Of a DNA stretch of 64,000 nt, positions 1-9,432 are shown in pieces; positions within the stretch are counted from its first letter, which is position 1; every line of letters starts with the position of its first letter. Below the pieces are notes generated by a model that worked only from the letters and a program-made list of their open reading frames with translations, searched no databases and was not told where the DNA came from. The stretch comes from Methylomarinum sp. Ch1-1 (GTDB lineage Bacteria > Pseudomonadota > Gammaproteobacteria > Methylococcales > Methylomonadaceae). Both the position numbers and the translations under genes were made by a program. The stretch is taken from NCBI RefSeq assembly GCF_030717995.2, contig NZ_CP157743.1, forward strand, positions 4,118,501 through 4,182,500, given 5' to 3'.

Positions 1-747
1 GATGAATTACAAAGCACACGCCAACAAATGGTGTTGAAAAATCGTAAATTGGTTGCCTTCATCGTGCGCAAATACAAAAGCGGCAATATAAGCTTCCATG
101 ACCTCTCGCAAGAAGGCATGGTCGGCCTGCTCAAAGCGGTCGATCGTTTTGATTATCGTCGCGAAATACGCTTTTCCACCTATGCCAGTTATTGGATCAG
201 ACAAACGGTTTCTCGACTGGTGGTGCGCCAGGAAAAAATAGTCCGACTGCCGTTCGGACTGGCTGAAAAGGCTCCAACCATCTTTGAAATCATGCGCAAC
301 AGCTATATCGAGGAAAATCGCTGGCCGACCATCATCGAATTGAAAGCAAAGTGCGATCTAAGCGAAGAGGAAATCAAGACTATTATCAGTTTTTACCAAG
401 CGTCCTTAACCGTCAGTTCGGTGCAAAATGACGAGGAGGACAGCCAAGATGTGATAAACAGTCTGCAACAGCATCAATTTCCTGAACCCTTAGATAAATT
501 GGAAGGGCAAAGTTTAAACCAGTATCTAAGCCTAGCCATCGATTCACTGCCGAAAAGAGAAGCCGATATTTTAAGGCTGCGTTTCGGGCTGAAAAATCAT
601 CATGAAATGACGTTGCAGGCCGTCGCCGAACAAATGCAACTGACTCGCGAAAGGATCAGGCAAATTCAAAACAATGCATTGGAAACATTGAAGCAGAATT
701 TTGGTTTTGAGTTAAAAATGTACTTAACAACCCATGAAGGACATTAG
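1..747 (+). CDS. RNA polymerase sigma-70 family factor (5'-truncated by window edge)
   Basis: The reading frame is open from base 1, so the start lies outside the window; the ATG at 28 is internal. It shows a sigma region 2 signature (residues around LSQEGMVGLLKAVDRFD and FSTYASYWIRQ, numbered near 30-70 of the visible protein). A region 3-like stretch follows, then a C-terminal region 4 helix-turn-helix with the LTRERIRQIQ recognition helix near the end. This order of regions is that of primary-like (group 2) sigma factors such as RpoS; it lacks an RpoH-box-like stretch that I can recognise. It would direct RNA polymerase to a subset of promoters. The next gene on the strand, ftsH, starts 376 bp later, so the two are probably separate transcription units. 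Assignment to a named sigma factor is not possible without the N-terminus. Confidence 0.9.
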   Translation, partial: DELQSTRQQMVLKNRKLVAFIVRKYKSGNISFHDLSQEGMVGLLKAVDRFDYRREIRFSTYASYWIRQTVSRLVVRQEKIVRLPFGLAEKAPTIFEIMRNSYIEENRWPTIIELKAKCDLSEEEIKTIISFYQASLTVSSVQNDEEDSQDVINSLQQHQFPEPLDKLEGQSLNQYLSLAIDSLPKREADILRLRFGLKNHHEMTLQAVAEQMQLTRERIRQIQNNALETLKQNFGFELKMYLTTHEGH

Positions 748-1123
748 TCGCAAAGCCCGATGCTGAACTTATCGCAGTGTTCAAGGACAAACTATCATAA
801 GTTTTTTCTGACACCAAAATGATACGCAACGGATCATTAACAACAGATAGTTTACGAACTATAAACAATATTTAGTTAAATTTTTAGATATGATGGCTCT
901 CTGTTTGCTTTGCAAGACACGAAACGCGACTGCGTTCCCTGGCATGACAACCGGCCAGGTGAATTTTTGCCGCTAATCAAAAATAGAGGCGCTTTGTTTC
1001 AATTTATGAGCCTATCGGATTCAGGATAAAAGCAGCCATGGTACACTTATACAAATCCCAATACCGTCTTAAACAGGTATGTTCCAGCACTAGCTGACTC
1101 ACTGCTCACAAAGAGGTTGAAGC
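748..1123. other. Intergenic region upstream of ftsH
   Basis: No open frame here looks like a protein. The stretch around 840-895 is AT-rich and holds a TATGAT-like hexamer near 889, a possible -10 box, but no convincing -35 partner. A Shine-Dalgarno-like AGAGG sits about 8 bases before the ftsH ATG. No heat-shock-type promoter could be recognised with confidence. Confidence 0.35.
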
Positions 1124-3025
1124 ATGAAAGCACATATAGTTAAAATCTTCATGTTAACCGTGATCGTCACGGTAGTCATATCGCTGTTCAATCGAACAGG
1201 CCCTAGTTACGAACGAAATTACGCCTTGTCGTATTCAGAGTTCATTGAAGATATCCGCAGCGGCGCCATTTCCGAAGTCATAATCAATGACGATATTATC
1301 GATGGCCGACGCACTAATGGTGAACGGTTCACCACATATAATCCTAATGATCCGCATTTAATCGATGAGTTGCTAGAGAACAAGGTCAAAATCAAGGTTG
1401 TTAAACCGGAGAAGCCTTCCGCTTTCATGCAATTTTTCATGTCCTGGGGACCGATCTTGCTGTTGATTGCGGTATGGATCTATTTCATGCGCAGACAACA
1501 GGCTGGCGGCGCCGGTGGCCAAATGAACTTTGGCAAAAGCCGGGCCAAATTGCTGGAGGAAAACCAAGTCAAGATCGGCTTCGATGATGTAGCCGGTGTC
1601 GAGGAAGCCAAGGAAGACGTTTCCGAAATGGTCGACTTCCTGAAAGATCCGGGTAAATATGAATTCCTGGGTGGCAAGATTCCCCGCGGCGTGTTGATGG
1701 TCGGCCCTCCCGGCACCGGTAAAACCCTGCTGGCCAGAGCGATTGCCGGCGAAGCAGGTGTACCGTTTTTTTCAATCTCGGGTTCCGACTTTGTCGAAAT
1801 GTTCGTCGGTGTCGGCGCCTCGCGTGTCAGGGACATGTTCGAACAGGCCAAAAAGCGAGCGCCCTGCATCATCTTCATCGACGAAATTGATGCGGTCGGA
1901 CGTCACCGGGGTTCCGGCATGGGCGGCGGCAATGACGAACGCGAACAAACCCTGAACCAGTTGCTGGTGGAAATGGATGGCTTCAGCGGCAATGAAGGCA
2001 TCATCGTCATCGCCGCGACCAACCGCGCCGATGTGTTGGATAATGCCTTGTTAAGACCCGGCCGTTTTGATCGCCAAGTCACCGTCGGCCTGCCGGACAT
2101 CAAAGGCCGCGAACAAATCCTTAACGTCCACTCGAGAAAAATACCGTTGGCTGATGACGTCAATATCACCGATTTGGCGCGCGGCACCCCCGGTTTTTCC
2201 GGGGCTGAGCTGGCCAACCTGATCAATGAAGGCGCATTGTTCGCCGCCCGCAACAATAAGCGGATTGTCACGATGAACGACTTGGATAAGGCGCGTGACA
2301 AAATGCTGATGGGGGCGGAAAAACGTTCGATGGTGATGCGCCCCGAAGACTTGTTGATGACCGCCTACCATGAAGCCGGTCACGCCATCGTCGGACGCAT
2401 CGTCCCGGAACACGATCCGGTCTATAAAGTCAGCATCATGCCGCGCGGCGGCGCGCTCGGCATCACGATGTTCCTGCCGGAGCGCGATCAATACAGCGCC
2501 AGCAAGGATAAACTGGAGAGTCAAATCGCCAGCCTGTTTGGCGGACGCATCGCCGAGGCTCTGATTTACGGCAAGAACAAAGTGACCACCGGCGCGTCCA
2601 ATGACATCGAACGAGCGACCCAACTGGCCCGCAATATGGTCACTAAATGGGGGTTGTCCGACCGTCTCGGACCGATGGACTACGGTGAAAGCGAAGGCTT
2701 GGGCTATATGGGCCCACAGGCTAAACCGATGTCGGAAAAAATGGCGCAAATCATCGACGATGAAATCCGTCAGGTAATCGACAACAACTATCAACGCGCC
2801 GAACAGATACTGATGGAGCACATGGACATACTGCACAACATGGCGCAGGCGCTGATGGATTGGGAAACCATAGACAAATATCAAATCGACAGGCTGATGA
2901 AAGGGGAAAAAATCGCCCCTCCCCCCCGGGAAAACAACAACCCTCCCGAGCAACAAAACGAAAATTCGTCCAAGGACGATGGCAAACCGGCAAACATCAA
3001 TCAGGACGGGCCTTTGCCAATTTAA
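1124..3025 (+). CDS. ftsH: ATP-dependent zinc metalloprotease FtsH
   Basis: Membrane-anchored AAA+ protease that degrades misfolded and regulatory membrane and cytosolic proteins. Two membrane segments (about residues 5-21 and 105-121) bracket a periplasmic domain. The AAA domain has Walker A GPPGTGKT at 194-201, Walker B FIDEID at 251-256 and an arginine-finger region RPGRFD at 311-316. The peptidase domain has the zinc site HEAGH at 416-420. At 633 residues it is a normal family length. The C-terminal 40 residues are rich in Pro, Asn and Glu and look disordered. The start is supported by AGAGG upstream. It is monocistronic, with a strong hairpin terminator directly after the stop. Unlike the common arrangement it is not next to rrmJ or folP, so this may be a second ftsH copy. 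Confidence 0.97.
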   Translation: MKAHIVKIFMLTVIVTVVISLFNRTGPSYERNYALSYSEFIEDIRSGAISEVIINDDIIDGRRTNGERFTTYNPNDPHLIDELLENKVKIKVVKPEKPSAFMQFFMSWGPILLLIAVWIYFMRRQQAGGAGGQMNFGKSRAKLLEENQVKIGFDDVAGVEEAKEDVSEMVDFLKDPGKYEFLGGKIPRGVLMVGPPGTGKTLLARAIAGEAGVPFFSISGSDFVEMFVGVGASRVRDMFEQAKKRAPCIIFIDEIDAVGRHRGSGMGGGNDEREQTLNQLLVEMDGFSGNEGIIVIAATNRADVLDNALLRPGRFDRQVTVGLPDIKGREQILNVHSRKIPLADDVNITDLARGTPGFSGAELANLINEGALFAARNNKRIVTMNDLDKARDKMLMGAEKRSMVMRPEDLLMTAYHEAGHAIVGRIVPEHDPVYKVSIMPRGGALGITMFLPERDQYSASKDKLESQIASLFGGRIAEALIYGKNKVTTGASNDIERATQLARNMVTKWGLSDRLGPMDYGESEGLGYMGPQAKPMSEKMAQIIDDEIRQVIDNNYQRAEQILMEHMDILHNMAQALMDWETIDKYQIDRLMKGEKIAPPPRENNNPPEQQNENSSKDDGKPANINQDGPLPI

Positions 3026-3041
3026 GGATCCTCCTCTATTC

Positions 3042-3078
3042 GCCCTCCAACAGCTAGACTAATGGAGGGCTTCTTTTT
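3042..3078 (+). terminator. Rho-independent terminator after ftsH
   Basis: A perfect 8-bp stem (GCCCTCCA at 3042-3049 with TGGAGGGC at 3063-3070) is followed at once by TTCTTTTT. It lies 17 bp past the ftsH stop, so it should end that transcript. Confidence 0.88.
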
Positions 3079-3089
3079 GCCCAGGTCTT

Positions 3090-3509
3090 GTGATGAACAC
3101 TCAGGTTTCCATGCATAAAAGTCTGTCTATCTTAAAAGTGGTGTTGCAGGTTAATTTTCAAGCATCCGTGATTTTTCTGTTGATCGCCAGCATCATGTCC
3201 ATCGGCGGCAGTCAATTTTTCTTCGCCCAACTCAGTGAGATATACGGACCGCTAGCCGGCAATCTCCGTTTGATGTTGGCTTATCTTTGCTTGGCCGAAA
3301 TCGCCATCTATAGCTACTGCCATTTCAGCAAAAACTATAAAGGCATTGCCTTACTCGGCGTTTTCCTGCTGTTGCTGATCGCCTCGCTGCAGTTCTACGG
3401 CTACGTCAACGAGATCCCGATTGACAACAATTATAATTGGTTCTTTTTGTATATCGGACTCTCCCATATCCTTTATGGCACAGTTTCCTTTGCCGAAAAA
3501 ACAGATTAA
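3090..3509 (+). CDS. Small integral membrane protein, unknown function
   Basis: A 139-residue hydrophobic protein with about four predicted membrane helices (near residues 24-40, 55-75, 83-101 and 115-132). The helices are separated by short polar loops, one carrying PIDNNYNW before the last helix. No catalytic or binding motif is visible and I do not recognise the family. The given start is GTG; an ATG codon follows immediately at 3093 and is an equally good start. The gene lies just behind the ftsH terminator, so it needs its own promoter or depends on readthrough. Confidence 0.7.
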   Translation: MMNTQVSMHKSLSILKVVLQVNFQASVIFLLIASIMSIGGSQFFFAQLSEIYGPLAGNLRLMLAYLCLAEIAIYSYCHFSKNYKGIALLGVFLLLLIASLQFYGYVNEIPIDNNYNWFFLYIGLSHILYGTVSFAEKTD

Positions 3510-3628
3510 TCCATACGACGCTTAACACAGTGTCAAGACGTGACTATGCCGACTAAAAACACTTGCCAACAGAGGGTCATGGCACGAAACTGAAAAAATA
3601 ATAACTATAAAAATTTTGGAGCATAGCA

Positions 3629-4513
3629 ATGATCAGACTCGTCTATATCAGCCAGGCCGTCAAGCCCTTTAGCACCGATGAACTCATGGCCTTACTCAGG
3701 GAATGTCGGCGCAGCAACTCCAAAAAAGGCATGACCGGCGTATTGCTCTATCACAATGAATGTTTTATTCAAGTGCTGGAAGGCAAAGAGGAAATCGTCA
3801 ACAAGACTTTTGACGTCATAAAAAAAGACCCTCGCCATAAAAATGTCACCGAACTGAAAAGAAGCTATATTACCGACCGTCAATTCAAACAATGGAGTAT
3901 GGGATTCGAGGAATTCGAAGAATCGCAGATCGCCAATCTGAATATAGAAGGTCTCAACAATTTTTTCAGTGATGGCAATCAACATCAAGACCAGGGCTTC
4001 AATCAAAATCTGGTCAGCTCGTTGATGTCCTTCTTCAAGCAATCCTATGAAAAACGCACGTCTCATGAAGAATTACCGATACATGACGACCAGCAAGGCA
4101 TCCTGATTCTATTCCATAAGGCGATACGCTTCGCTATCACGCTGCTGGCTTTCCTGATGGTCATCGTCATCTATCTTGGCGTTGCCGATGTCGTTTATGT
4201 GATGTATCAAAAACTGATCCACTCGTCACCGTTTTTTCTGATGACGATTCCGGATATTCTGGCGACCTTTGGCGCTTTTCTTGCCGTGCTGATCGCGATC
4301 GAGATTTTTCTGAATATCAGCCTCTACCTGCGCAGCGATGTGATACCGGTCAAGCTGGTGGTCGCCACCGCCCTGATGGCGATTTCCCGGAAAGTCATCG
4401 TCTTCGATTTCAAGAGTATTCAGCCGGATTATGTCTACGCCAGCGCCGCTGTCGTCCTCGCCTTAGGCCTGACCTATTGGTTGCTGGATAAAAAAGATAA
4501 ACATGACGAATAG
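3629..4513 (+). CDS. BLUF photoreceptor fused to a PsiE-like membrane domain
   Basis: The N-terminal 1-98 form a BLUF domain, a blue-light sensor that binds FAD. The family's signature residues are visible: Tyr6 (RLVYIS), Asn30 (RRSNSKKGMTG), Gln48 in FIQVLEG, and Trp89/Met91 in WSMGF. After a linker of about 50 residues there are four hydrophobic helices (about 155-290). The segment ATALMAISRKVIVFD near 245-260 resembles the PsiE (phosphate-starvation-inducible) membrane family. Light absorbed by the flavin could therefore act directly on a membrane domain rather than on an EAL or cyclase partner. A good GGAG ribosome site precedes the ATG. The BLUF call is firm; the PsiE assignment rests on motif resemblance, and its biochemical activity is unknown. 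Confidence 0.85.
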   Translation: MIRLVYISQAVKPFSTDELMALLRECRRSNSKKGMTGVLLYHNECFIQVLEGKEEIVNKTFDVIKKDPRHKNVTELKRSYITDRQFKQWSMGFEEFEESQIANLNIEGLNNFFSDGNQHQDQGFNQNLVSSLMSFFKQSYEKRTSHEELPIHDDQQGILILFHKAIRFAITLLAFLMVIVIYLGVADVVYVMYQKLIHSSPFFLMTIPDILATFGAFLAVLIAIEIFLNISLYLRSDVIPVKLVVATALMAISRKVIVFDFKSIQPDYVYASAAVVLALGLTYWLLDKKDKHDE

Positions 4514-4573
4514 CGGACACTTGATCAAGACCGCCTAATCACCCTTAAACCCAACAGTAACGGAGTCGTCACG

Positions 4574-5470
4574 ATGAACATACTGATAACCGGCGGAACA
4601 GGCTTTCTCGGCAGTGCACTGATCGGCAAGCTACTCAAACAAAACCATCGAATCACCGTCTTGAGCAGGAGCCAAGACAAAGTTGAAAAAATTTTCGGCG
4701 ACACCGTTAAGCCGCTGACCAACCTGAAAAACCTGTCACCGGAGGACTCCTTTGATGCTATCGTCAATCTAGCCGGCGCCCCCATTTTCGCTAGCCGCTG
4801 GAGTGAAAAGCGCAAACAAATCCTGCGTAACAGCCGCATCGACCTGACTCGACAATTGATTAAGGTGATCGCCGATATGGAACCAAAACCGCGTGTGCTG
4901 ATCAGCGGTTCGGCCATCGGCTATTATGGCGACCAGGGGGATACTGTTTTGACCGAGCACAGCGAGGTCAAAAGCGACTTCTCCCAGCGTTTATGCGCGG
5001 ACTGGGAAGATGCGGCAAAACAGGCCGAACAATACGGCGTCAGGGTCTGTCTGATCCGCACCGGCTTGGTGCTGGGTCCCGATGGCGGTTTATTGCAACG
5101 CATGCTGTTACCGTTCAAGCTGGGCCTGGGTGGGCGAATCGGCGATGGTAAGCAATGGATGTCATGGATACATCGAAAAGACTGGGTGGCTATCGTCGAA
5201 ACGATGATCGATCGGACTGACATGAACGGGCCATATAACGCCACCGCGCCCAACCCAGTCAGCAACCGCCAATTCACCGACGCGTTGGCAAAGGCATTGA
5301 AGCGGCCGGCGTTGATTCCTGTCCCGGCCTGGGCCTTGAAACTTGGCCTGGGAGAAATGTCGGAACTGGTGCTGGGCAGCCAACGCGTCATCCCCGAACG
5401 CTTACTGCAACAAGGATACGAGTTTCAGTTTGCCGATTTAGCCGATGCCTTGAACGCCATTCTCGACTGA
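4574..5470 (+). CDS. TIGR01777-type NAD-dependent epimerase (YfcH-like SDR)
   Basis: A 298-residue extended short-chain dehydrogenase. The N-terminal Rossmann motif GGTGFLGSAL (residues 7-16) binds NAD(P). VNLAGAPI near 65-72 is the second SDR motif and SGSAIGYYG near 113-121 carries the active-site Tyr region. The C-terminal part (WALKLGLGEMSELVLGSQRV and after) matches the DUF1731 tail of the YfcH/SDR39U1 family. The substrate of this family is not established. A GGAG site lies before the ATG. It probably belongs to the same transcript as the BLUF gene 60 bp upstream. Confidence 0.9.
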   Translation: MNILITGGTGFLGSALIGKLLKQNHRITVLSRSQDKVEKIFGDTVKPLTNLKNLSPEDSFDAIVNLAGAPIFASRWSEKRKQILRNSRIDLTRQLIKVIADMEPKPRVLISGSAIGYYGDQGDTVLTEHSEVKSDFSQRLCADWEDAAKQAEQYGVRVCLIRTGLVLGPDGGLLQRMLLPFKLGLGGRIGDGKQWMSWIHRKDWVAIVETMIDRTDMNGPYNATAPNPVSNRQFTDALAKALKRPALIPVPAWALKLGLGEMSELVLGSQRVIPERLLQQGYEFQFADLADALNAILD

Positions 5471-5495
5471 GAAGATGCCCGCATTATGAATAACC

Positions 5496-5828
5496 GTAAT
5501 TATTCAGCGTATTTTTATCAGAGGGAGTGGGCTATTGATTTATCGGGCTGCCTGCAACAGGCAGATTTTTTGCTCCTGCAAAATCTGCATTTCCATCGTC
5601 CCTGACGGTCAGACGTTGCAGTCAGAGCTTACGCCGCACAGGGAAGTGCAAGCAAGTGCCGCGTGAAGCAGGATGCTGTAAGCTGCCATGGAAGTATTCA
5701 CCCAGCACCTAAATTAACGAAGATTATTAATCATAGCCAATAACCTAGGGTATTTAGGTGCTGGGTGAACGCGTCCCGAGAAATCAATGGTCTACTCCCT
5801 AAACCCTGAAAGATACTGAATAGTTACG
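5496..5828. repeat. Palindromic MITE-like element with long imperfect terminal arms
   Basis: The left arm (about 5496-5552) and right arm (about 5772-5828) are imperfect reverse complements over roughly 57 bp. The core has a perfect 18-bp inverted repeat, 5697-5714 with 5752-5769 (TTCACCCAGCACCTAAAT). The left arm recurs at the end of the window (63924-64000) with only two mismatches over the first 66 bp. That copy lacks 51 bp present here (5562-5612), and the extra 51 bp carry their own CAGATTTT/AAAATCTG hairpin. The core inverted repeat recurs at 23509-23575. No open frame or transposase is inside. It fits a non-autonomous mobile or palindromic repeat family. Apart from this element, 5471-5883 holds nothing I can identify. 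Confidence 0.8.
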
Positions 5829-5883
5829 AATAACCTTACGCCGCCAGCGATATTTAAAGCCTCCGCAATTGCGCTAGAAAGTC

Positions 5884-6402
5884 ATGTATGCCAATAGTCT
5901 CACCGTTTTATTCAACTACATCGAGATAATAACCTATCTTGAGTTTGCCCTGCTGACGGCCGGCATCGGCTATTTTGTTTACCTGACCACGCCGCAACCG
6001 TTGACGGCCTGGCAGGAAGCCCAAGTTTCAGGTCCTTATCTGTATTTACACGCAACCTGGTTCGGGCGGGTGCCGTTATGGCAGGTATTCTGGCCTTTCT
6101 TTCTGCTCTTTAACGCCATGCTGATTTATGTCGATTATCGAGCCGTGAACGGCGCCTATACCATCGCGAGCTGGGCCACGATGCATATTATTTTTGCGCT
6201 GCCGGTAGTCTACTGGACGGTGGCCGTATGGCGTGCTTCGACGAAATGCGGCCAAAGATGGCAGGCATTCGCAGCGCGCTTCATTACCGCCAGTGCTTAT
6301 TTTGAATATGCGATCCGCTATCTGATCTGGAAAGAATATCCATTCGCCTTATTCGATTGCCGTCAGATGATGATTGAATTTGGCGATTGCTTTTTCAATT
6401 AA
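5884..6402 (+). CDS. Membrane protein of unknown function
   Basis: A 172-residue protein unusually rich in Tyr, Trp and Phe. It has four likely membrane helices, near residues 12-32, 62-82, 90-112 and 130-150. No known motif is recognised. The start ATG has no strong ribosome site, so translation start is uncertain. It converges on the copper ATPase gene, with a hairpin in the short gap between them. The tail contains a Cys pair (DCRQ... GDCF) that is not an obvious metal site. Confidence 0.6.
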   Translation: MYANSLTVLFNYIEIITYLEFALLTAGIGYFVYLTTPQPLTAWQEAQVSGPYLYLHATWFGRVPLWQVFWPFFLLFNAMLIYVDYRAVNGAYTIASWATMHIIFALPVVYWTVAVWRASTKCGQRWQAFAARFITASAYFEYAIRYLIWKEYPFALFDCRQMMIEFGDCFFN

Positions 6403-6403
6403 C

Positions 6404-6453
6404 AAGACGGCCACACTCCATTAGCGCATAGTTGTCCACCTAGTGGCTGTCTT
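6404..6453. terminator. Hairpin between convergent genes, possible bidirectional terminator
   Basis: AAGACGGCCAC at 6404-6414 pairs with GTGGCTGTCTT at 6443-6453 (11 bp, one G-T wobble). It sits exactly between two convergent genes. There is no long T tract, so it is a weak terminator candidate. Confidence 0.45.
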
Positions 6454-6457
6454 AGCG

Positions 6458-8707
6458 CTAGCCCTCGCTCAAATTGGTCCAGCGTAAACGGCTGGCATTG
6501 CTGACCACGGTGACCGACGACATCGCCATAGCGGCGCCGGCTATCATCGGATTCAATAACAGTCCGAACATGGGATAAAGCAGGCCGGCCGCGACCGGGA
6601 TGCCGATGGTGTTGTAAAAGAACGCACCGAGCAAATTTTGCTTAATGTTGACGACGGTCGCTTTCGACAAAGCCATCGCCTCCGGCACCTTCAATAAAGA
6701 GCCTAGCAATATCACGATATCGGCGCTTTCTATCGCCACATCGGTCCCGCTGCCGATCGCGAAGCCGACATCGGCCTGGGCCAAAGCCGGCGCGTCATTG
6801 ATGCCATCACCGACCATGCCGACAATCTCGCCGTTTTGTTGCAATTCTTTTACGACGGCCGCCTTATCCTGCGGCAGCACCTGAGCGCGAATTTCGCTAA
6901 TTCCGGCTTGTTTTGCCACTGCATGGGCAGTGACTTCATTATCACCGGTCACCATCAAGACCCGCACGCCTTGACGCAGCAATTGTTTAACCGCCTTTGC
7001 TGAATCATCTTTAATCGGATCGGAAACGGCGATGATGCCGGCAATTTTCTTATCCACCGCCAGCAACATCGGTGTCTGCCCTTGAGCAGCCAGGCTTTCC
7101 ATTTTCTTTTTATGGCGGGCATATTTGACGCCCTGCTCATCCATCAAGGCGGCATTGCCGAAATAGACTTTATGCTCGCCTATTTCGGCGGTAATGCCAT
7201 GACCGGCGACAGCATGAAAATGGCTGGTTTTTTCCAGCTCGACCTGGTTTTCCTCGGCTGCGGCTAAAATCGCTCCGGCCAGCGGATGTTCGGAACCGGA
7301 TTCAATGCTGGCGGCCAATTGCAGTACCCTTTCTTCGCTGATATCGCCGACGGTTTCGATCGTCGACACGGCCGGTTTGCCTTCCGTGACGGTGCCGGTT
7401 TTATCGAGAACCAGACAGGTTAATTTGCCCGCGCTTTGCAGCGCCTCGCCATTGCGGATCAAAACCCCCATGTGCGCGGCGCGCCCAACCGATACCATCA
7501 CCGAAATCGGTGTCGCCAGACCCAATGCGCAAGGACAGGCGATGACCAGCACCGTCATCGACGTGACAAATGCGTAGCCCAAGGCCGGTTCCGGGCCGAT
7601 AGCCAACCAGGTAAAAAAGGTCAGCACCGAAATCGCTACGACGGTAGGCACGAATACCGCCGAAATCTTGTCCGCCAACTTGGCAATAGCCGGTTTACTG
7701 CTTTGCGCTTGACGCACGCTGTTAATGATCTGCGCCAATGCGGTATCACGGCCGATGCGGGTGGCTTTGAACAAGAAGCTGCCCTGCTGGTTCATCGTAC
7801 CGGCCACCACCTCCGACCCGGTTACTTTCTCAACCGGAATCGGTTCGCCGGTCAGCATCGATTCATCGATGGTCGAATGCCCTTCCAGCAGCACCCCGTC
7901 GACGGGAATTTTTTCTCCGGGCCTGACCCGCAGCGTTTCCTCCAAGCCGACTTCTTCGATGGGAATATCCATTTCCTGACCGTCTCTGACCACTCGTGCG
8001 GTTCTCGGTTGCAGACCGATCAGTTCCCTGATCGCCGAAGAGGTCTTGCCTCTGGCTCGGGTTTCCAACGCGGTGCCGAAATTAATAAATGCCAGGATGA
8101 TCACCGATGCTTCGAAATAAGCATGGGCCGATAACGACGCGAGTTTATCGGAATAATCGATCAACACAGTGGAATAAAACCAGGCGGCGCCGGTGCCGAG
8201 GGCGATCAAAGTGTCCATGTTGGCCTGTTTCAGCTGCAATGACTTGAACGCGCCCTGATAAAAGTGGCCGCCGGAATAATACAGCAGCGCCAGCGTGATC
8301 AACGAGACATAGGACCAAAACACTTGACCGTTCTCCGAGCTAATCGCCGGCAACCAACCTAGATGAGCGCTGATCATCAACGGAAAACCGAAGGCCGCTG
8401 CGACGACGGCTTTCTTCATCAGAGTCTGATAGCGCTGCTGCTCCTGTCGCTCTTCCTCGGCCGGGTCTTCCAACCCCTCCATGATCGCCGCATCATAACC
8501 TGCTTCCTGAACGGCCTGTTTCAGTAATTCAGAATCAACGGTTCCGCTCACTGCCGCCGAATGGTCGGCGAAATTGACAACGACATCGCTGACGCCAGGC
8601 ACGGCTTTTAATGCGCCCTCAACTGCGCTGACGCAGCCGGCGCAGCGCATACCCAGGATTGATAATCGCGTTTCGGTTGCTGAATCGTTAGTTGTTTCGG
8701 TACTCAT
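6458..8707 (-). CDS. copA: Copper-exporting P1B-type ATPase CopA
   Basis: It pumps Cu(I) out of the cytoplasm using ATP. One N-terminal heavy-metal-binding domain has the MRCAGC site (Cys22, Cys25). The actuator TGE motif is at 286-288. The transmembrane metal site CPC is at 391-393 ([13 protein letters not shown]), the phosphorylation site DKTGT begins at Asp435, and [10 protein letters not shown] marks the hinge of the P domain. Eight hydrophobic segments are distributed as in the PIB-1 subgroup. At 749 residues it is a normal single-HMA length. The downstream minus-strand neighbour at 9096-9305 is a free HMA domain and the likely chaperone. The two are separated by about 390 bp of repeats, so they may not be one operon. 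Confidence 0.95.
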   Translation of the reverse strand: MSTETTNDSATETRLSILGMRCAGCVSAVEGALKAVPGVSDVVVNFADHSAAVSGTVDSELLKQAVQEAGYDAAIMEGLEDPAEEERQEQQRYQTLMKKAVVAAAFGFPLMISAHLGWLPAISSENGQVFWSYVSLITLALLYYSGGHFYQGAFKSLQLKQANMDTLIALGTGAAWFYSTVLIDYSDKLASLSAHAYFEASVIILAFINFGTALETRARGKTSSAIRELIGLQPRTARVVRDGQEMDIPIEEVGLEETLRVRPGEKIPVDGVLLEGHSTIDESMLTGEPIPVEKVTGSEVVAGTMNQQGSFLFKATRIGRDTALAQIINSVRQAQSSKPAIAKLADKISAVFVPTVVAISVLTFFTWLAIGPEPALGYAFVTSMTVLVIACPCALGLATPISVMVSVGRAAHMGVLIRNGEALQSAGKLTCLVLDKTGTVTEGKPAVSTIETVGDISEERVLQLAASIESGSEHPLAGAILAAAEENQVELEKTSHFHAVAGHGITAEIGEHKVYFGNAALMDEQGVKYARHKKKMESLAAQGQTPMLLAVDKKIAGIIAVSDPIKDDSAKAVKQLLRQGVRVLMVTGDNEVTAHAVAKQAGISEIRAQVLPQDKAAVVKELQQNGEIVGMVGDGINDAPALAQADVGFAIGSGTDVAIESADIVILLGSLLKVPEAMALSKATVVNIKQNLLGAFFYNTIGIPVAAGLLYPMFGLLLNPMIAGAAMAMSSVTVVSNASRLRWTNLSEG

Positions 8708-8779
8708 AAGCGCTGCCTGTTATCGTTAGCGTAAGCCATCCTGCATTAAAATTCATACATCGTACTACTCCCCTCATTC

Positions 8780-8855
8780 GTAGGGTGGATAAGCGGAGCA
8801 AATCCACCGGGTCGGCATCTTTGGTGGATGCGCCCTGCAGGCCTATCCACCCTAC
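8780..8855. repeat. REP-like inverted repeat
   Basis: A perfect 12-bp inverted repeat, GTAGGGTGGATA at 8780-8791 with TATCCACCCTAC at 8844-8855, encloses GGTGGAT-rich sequence. A related copy in the opposite orientation lies just after mutM at about 15575-15609. It fits a dispersed extragenic palindrome. Confidence 0.75.
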
Positions 8856-8883
8856 ATGCTGACCGCCATGGATGGCGGAAATG

Positions 8884-9004
8884 CCGATTTTGCCATAATG
8901 CCAAGGATGGCATGTAGTAGAGCAATGCAGGAGCAATTGCCGATAATGCCAAGGATGGCATGTAGTAGAGCAATGCAGGAGCAATTGCCGGGGAGCAAAA
9001 TCGG
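8884..9004. repeat. Two tandem 48-bp repeats with internal hairpins, flanked by an inverted repeat
   Basis: Bases 8895-8942 and 8943-8990 are identical 48-bp units. Each has an ATGCCA-AGGA-TGGCAT hairpin, and a related CCGCCA-TGGA-TGGCGG hairpin lies just before them. CCGATTTTGC at 8884-8893 is the reverse complement of GCAAAATCGG at 8995-9004, bracketing the array. Open frames crossing this array encode only repeats and were not called as genes. Confidence 0.85.
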
Positions 9005-9095
9005 CCCTGCCGCGTTCGATAAGTGGGGCGAGCAGTTACCATACATCTTTATTTAGCGTCATGAGCAGAAAAGTCTAAAACGCTAAAAGTGACCA

Positions 9096-9305
9096 TTATG
9101 CCACCGTAAAGCCGGCTTCGGTAATCACTTGTTTAATCGCATCCAGACTGGTTTTGCTTTCATCAAACTCTACATCGACCCGGTTTTCTTGATGCATCGG
9201 TTTTACCGAAACAACTCCCTCTATCGCACCGACCTTTTCGTTGACCGAGGATTCACAGCCTCCGCATTTCATACCGGTTACCGTTAAAGAAACTGATTCA
9301 GTCAT
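9096..9305 (-). CDS. CopZ-like heavy-metal-binding chaperone
   Basis: A 69-residue single HMA domain, the usual size of CopZ/Atx1-type carriers. The metal-binding loop is GMKCGGCESS (Cys14, Cys17), and the beta-alpha-beta-beta-alpha-beta fold is evident from the hydrophobic pattern. It should bind Cu(I) and hand it to the N-terminal HMA domain of the CopA-type ATPase encoded further along the same strand. The AGGATAAA stretch before the ATG is a good ribosome site. Metal specificity for copper is inferred from context. Confidence 0.9.
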   Translation of the reverse strand: MTESVSLTVTGMKCGGCESSVNEKVGAIEGVVSVKPMHQENRVDVEFDESKTSLDAIKQVITEAGFTVA

Positions 9306-9432
9306 TTTATCCTCCAGCTATTCATTAAAACAATTCTTTGCATGCTCGACGGTCAAACGCAGAACATGATATAAATCCCATCATCGGCATAATAGAGCAA
9401 TGCCTCCTACTCGTAAAATAAAAACACAGGAA

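Noticed and set aside
2051-2956. A 301-codon open frame on the minus strand inside ftsH
   Set aside because: It lies opposite the conserved FtsH catalytic domains and has no family-like sequence; it is a shadow of the coding strand.
7436-8134. A 232-codon + strand frame inside copA
   Set aside because: It overlaps the well-supported CopA ATPase in the opposite direction and its sequence is low-complexity.
8688-9056. Several open frames on both strands between copA and the copper chaperone
   Set aside because: They translate the exact tandem repeats and the REP-like palindrome; the peptides repeat the same words and have no family resemblance.
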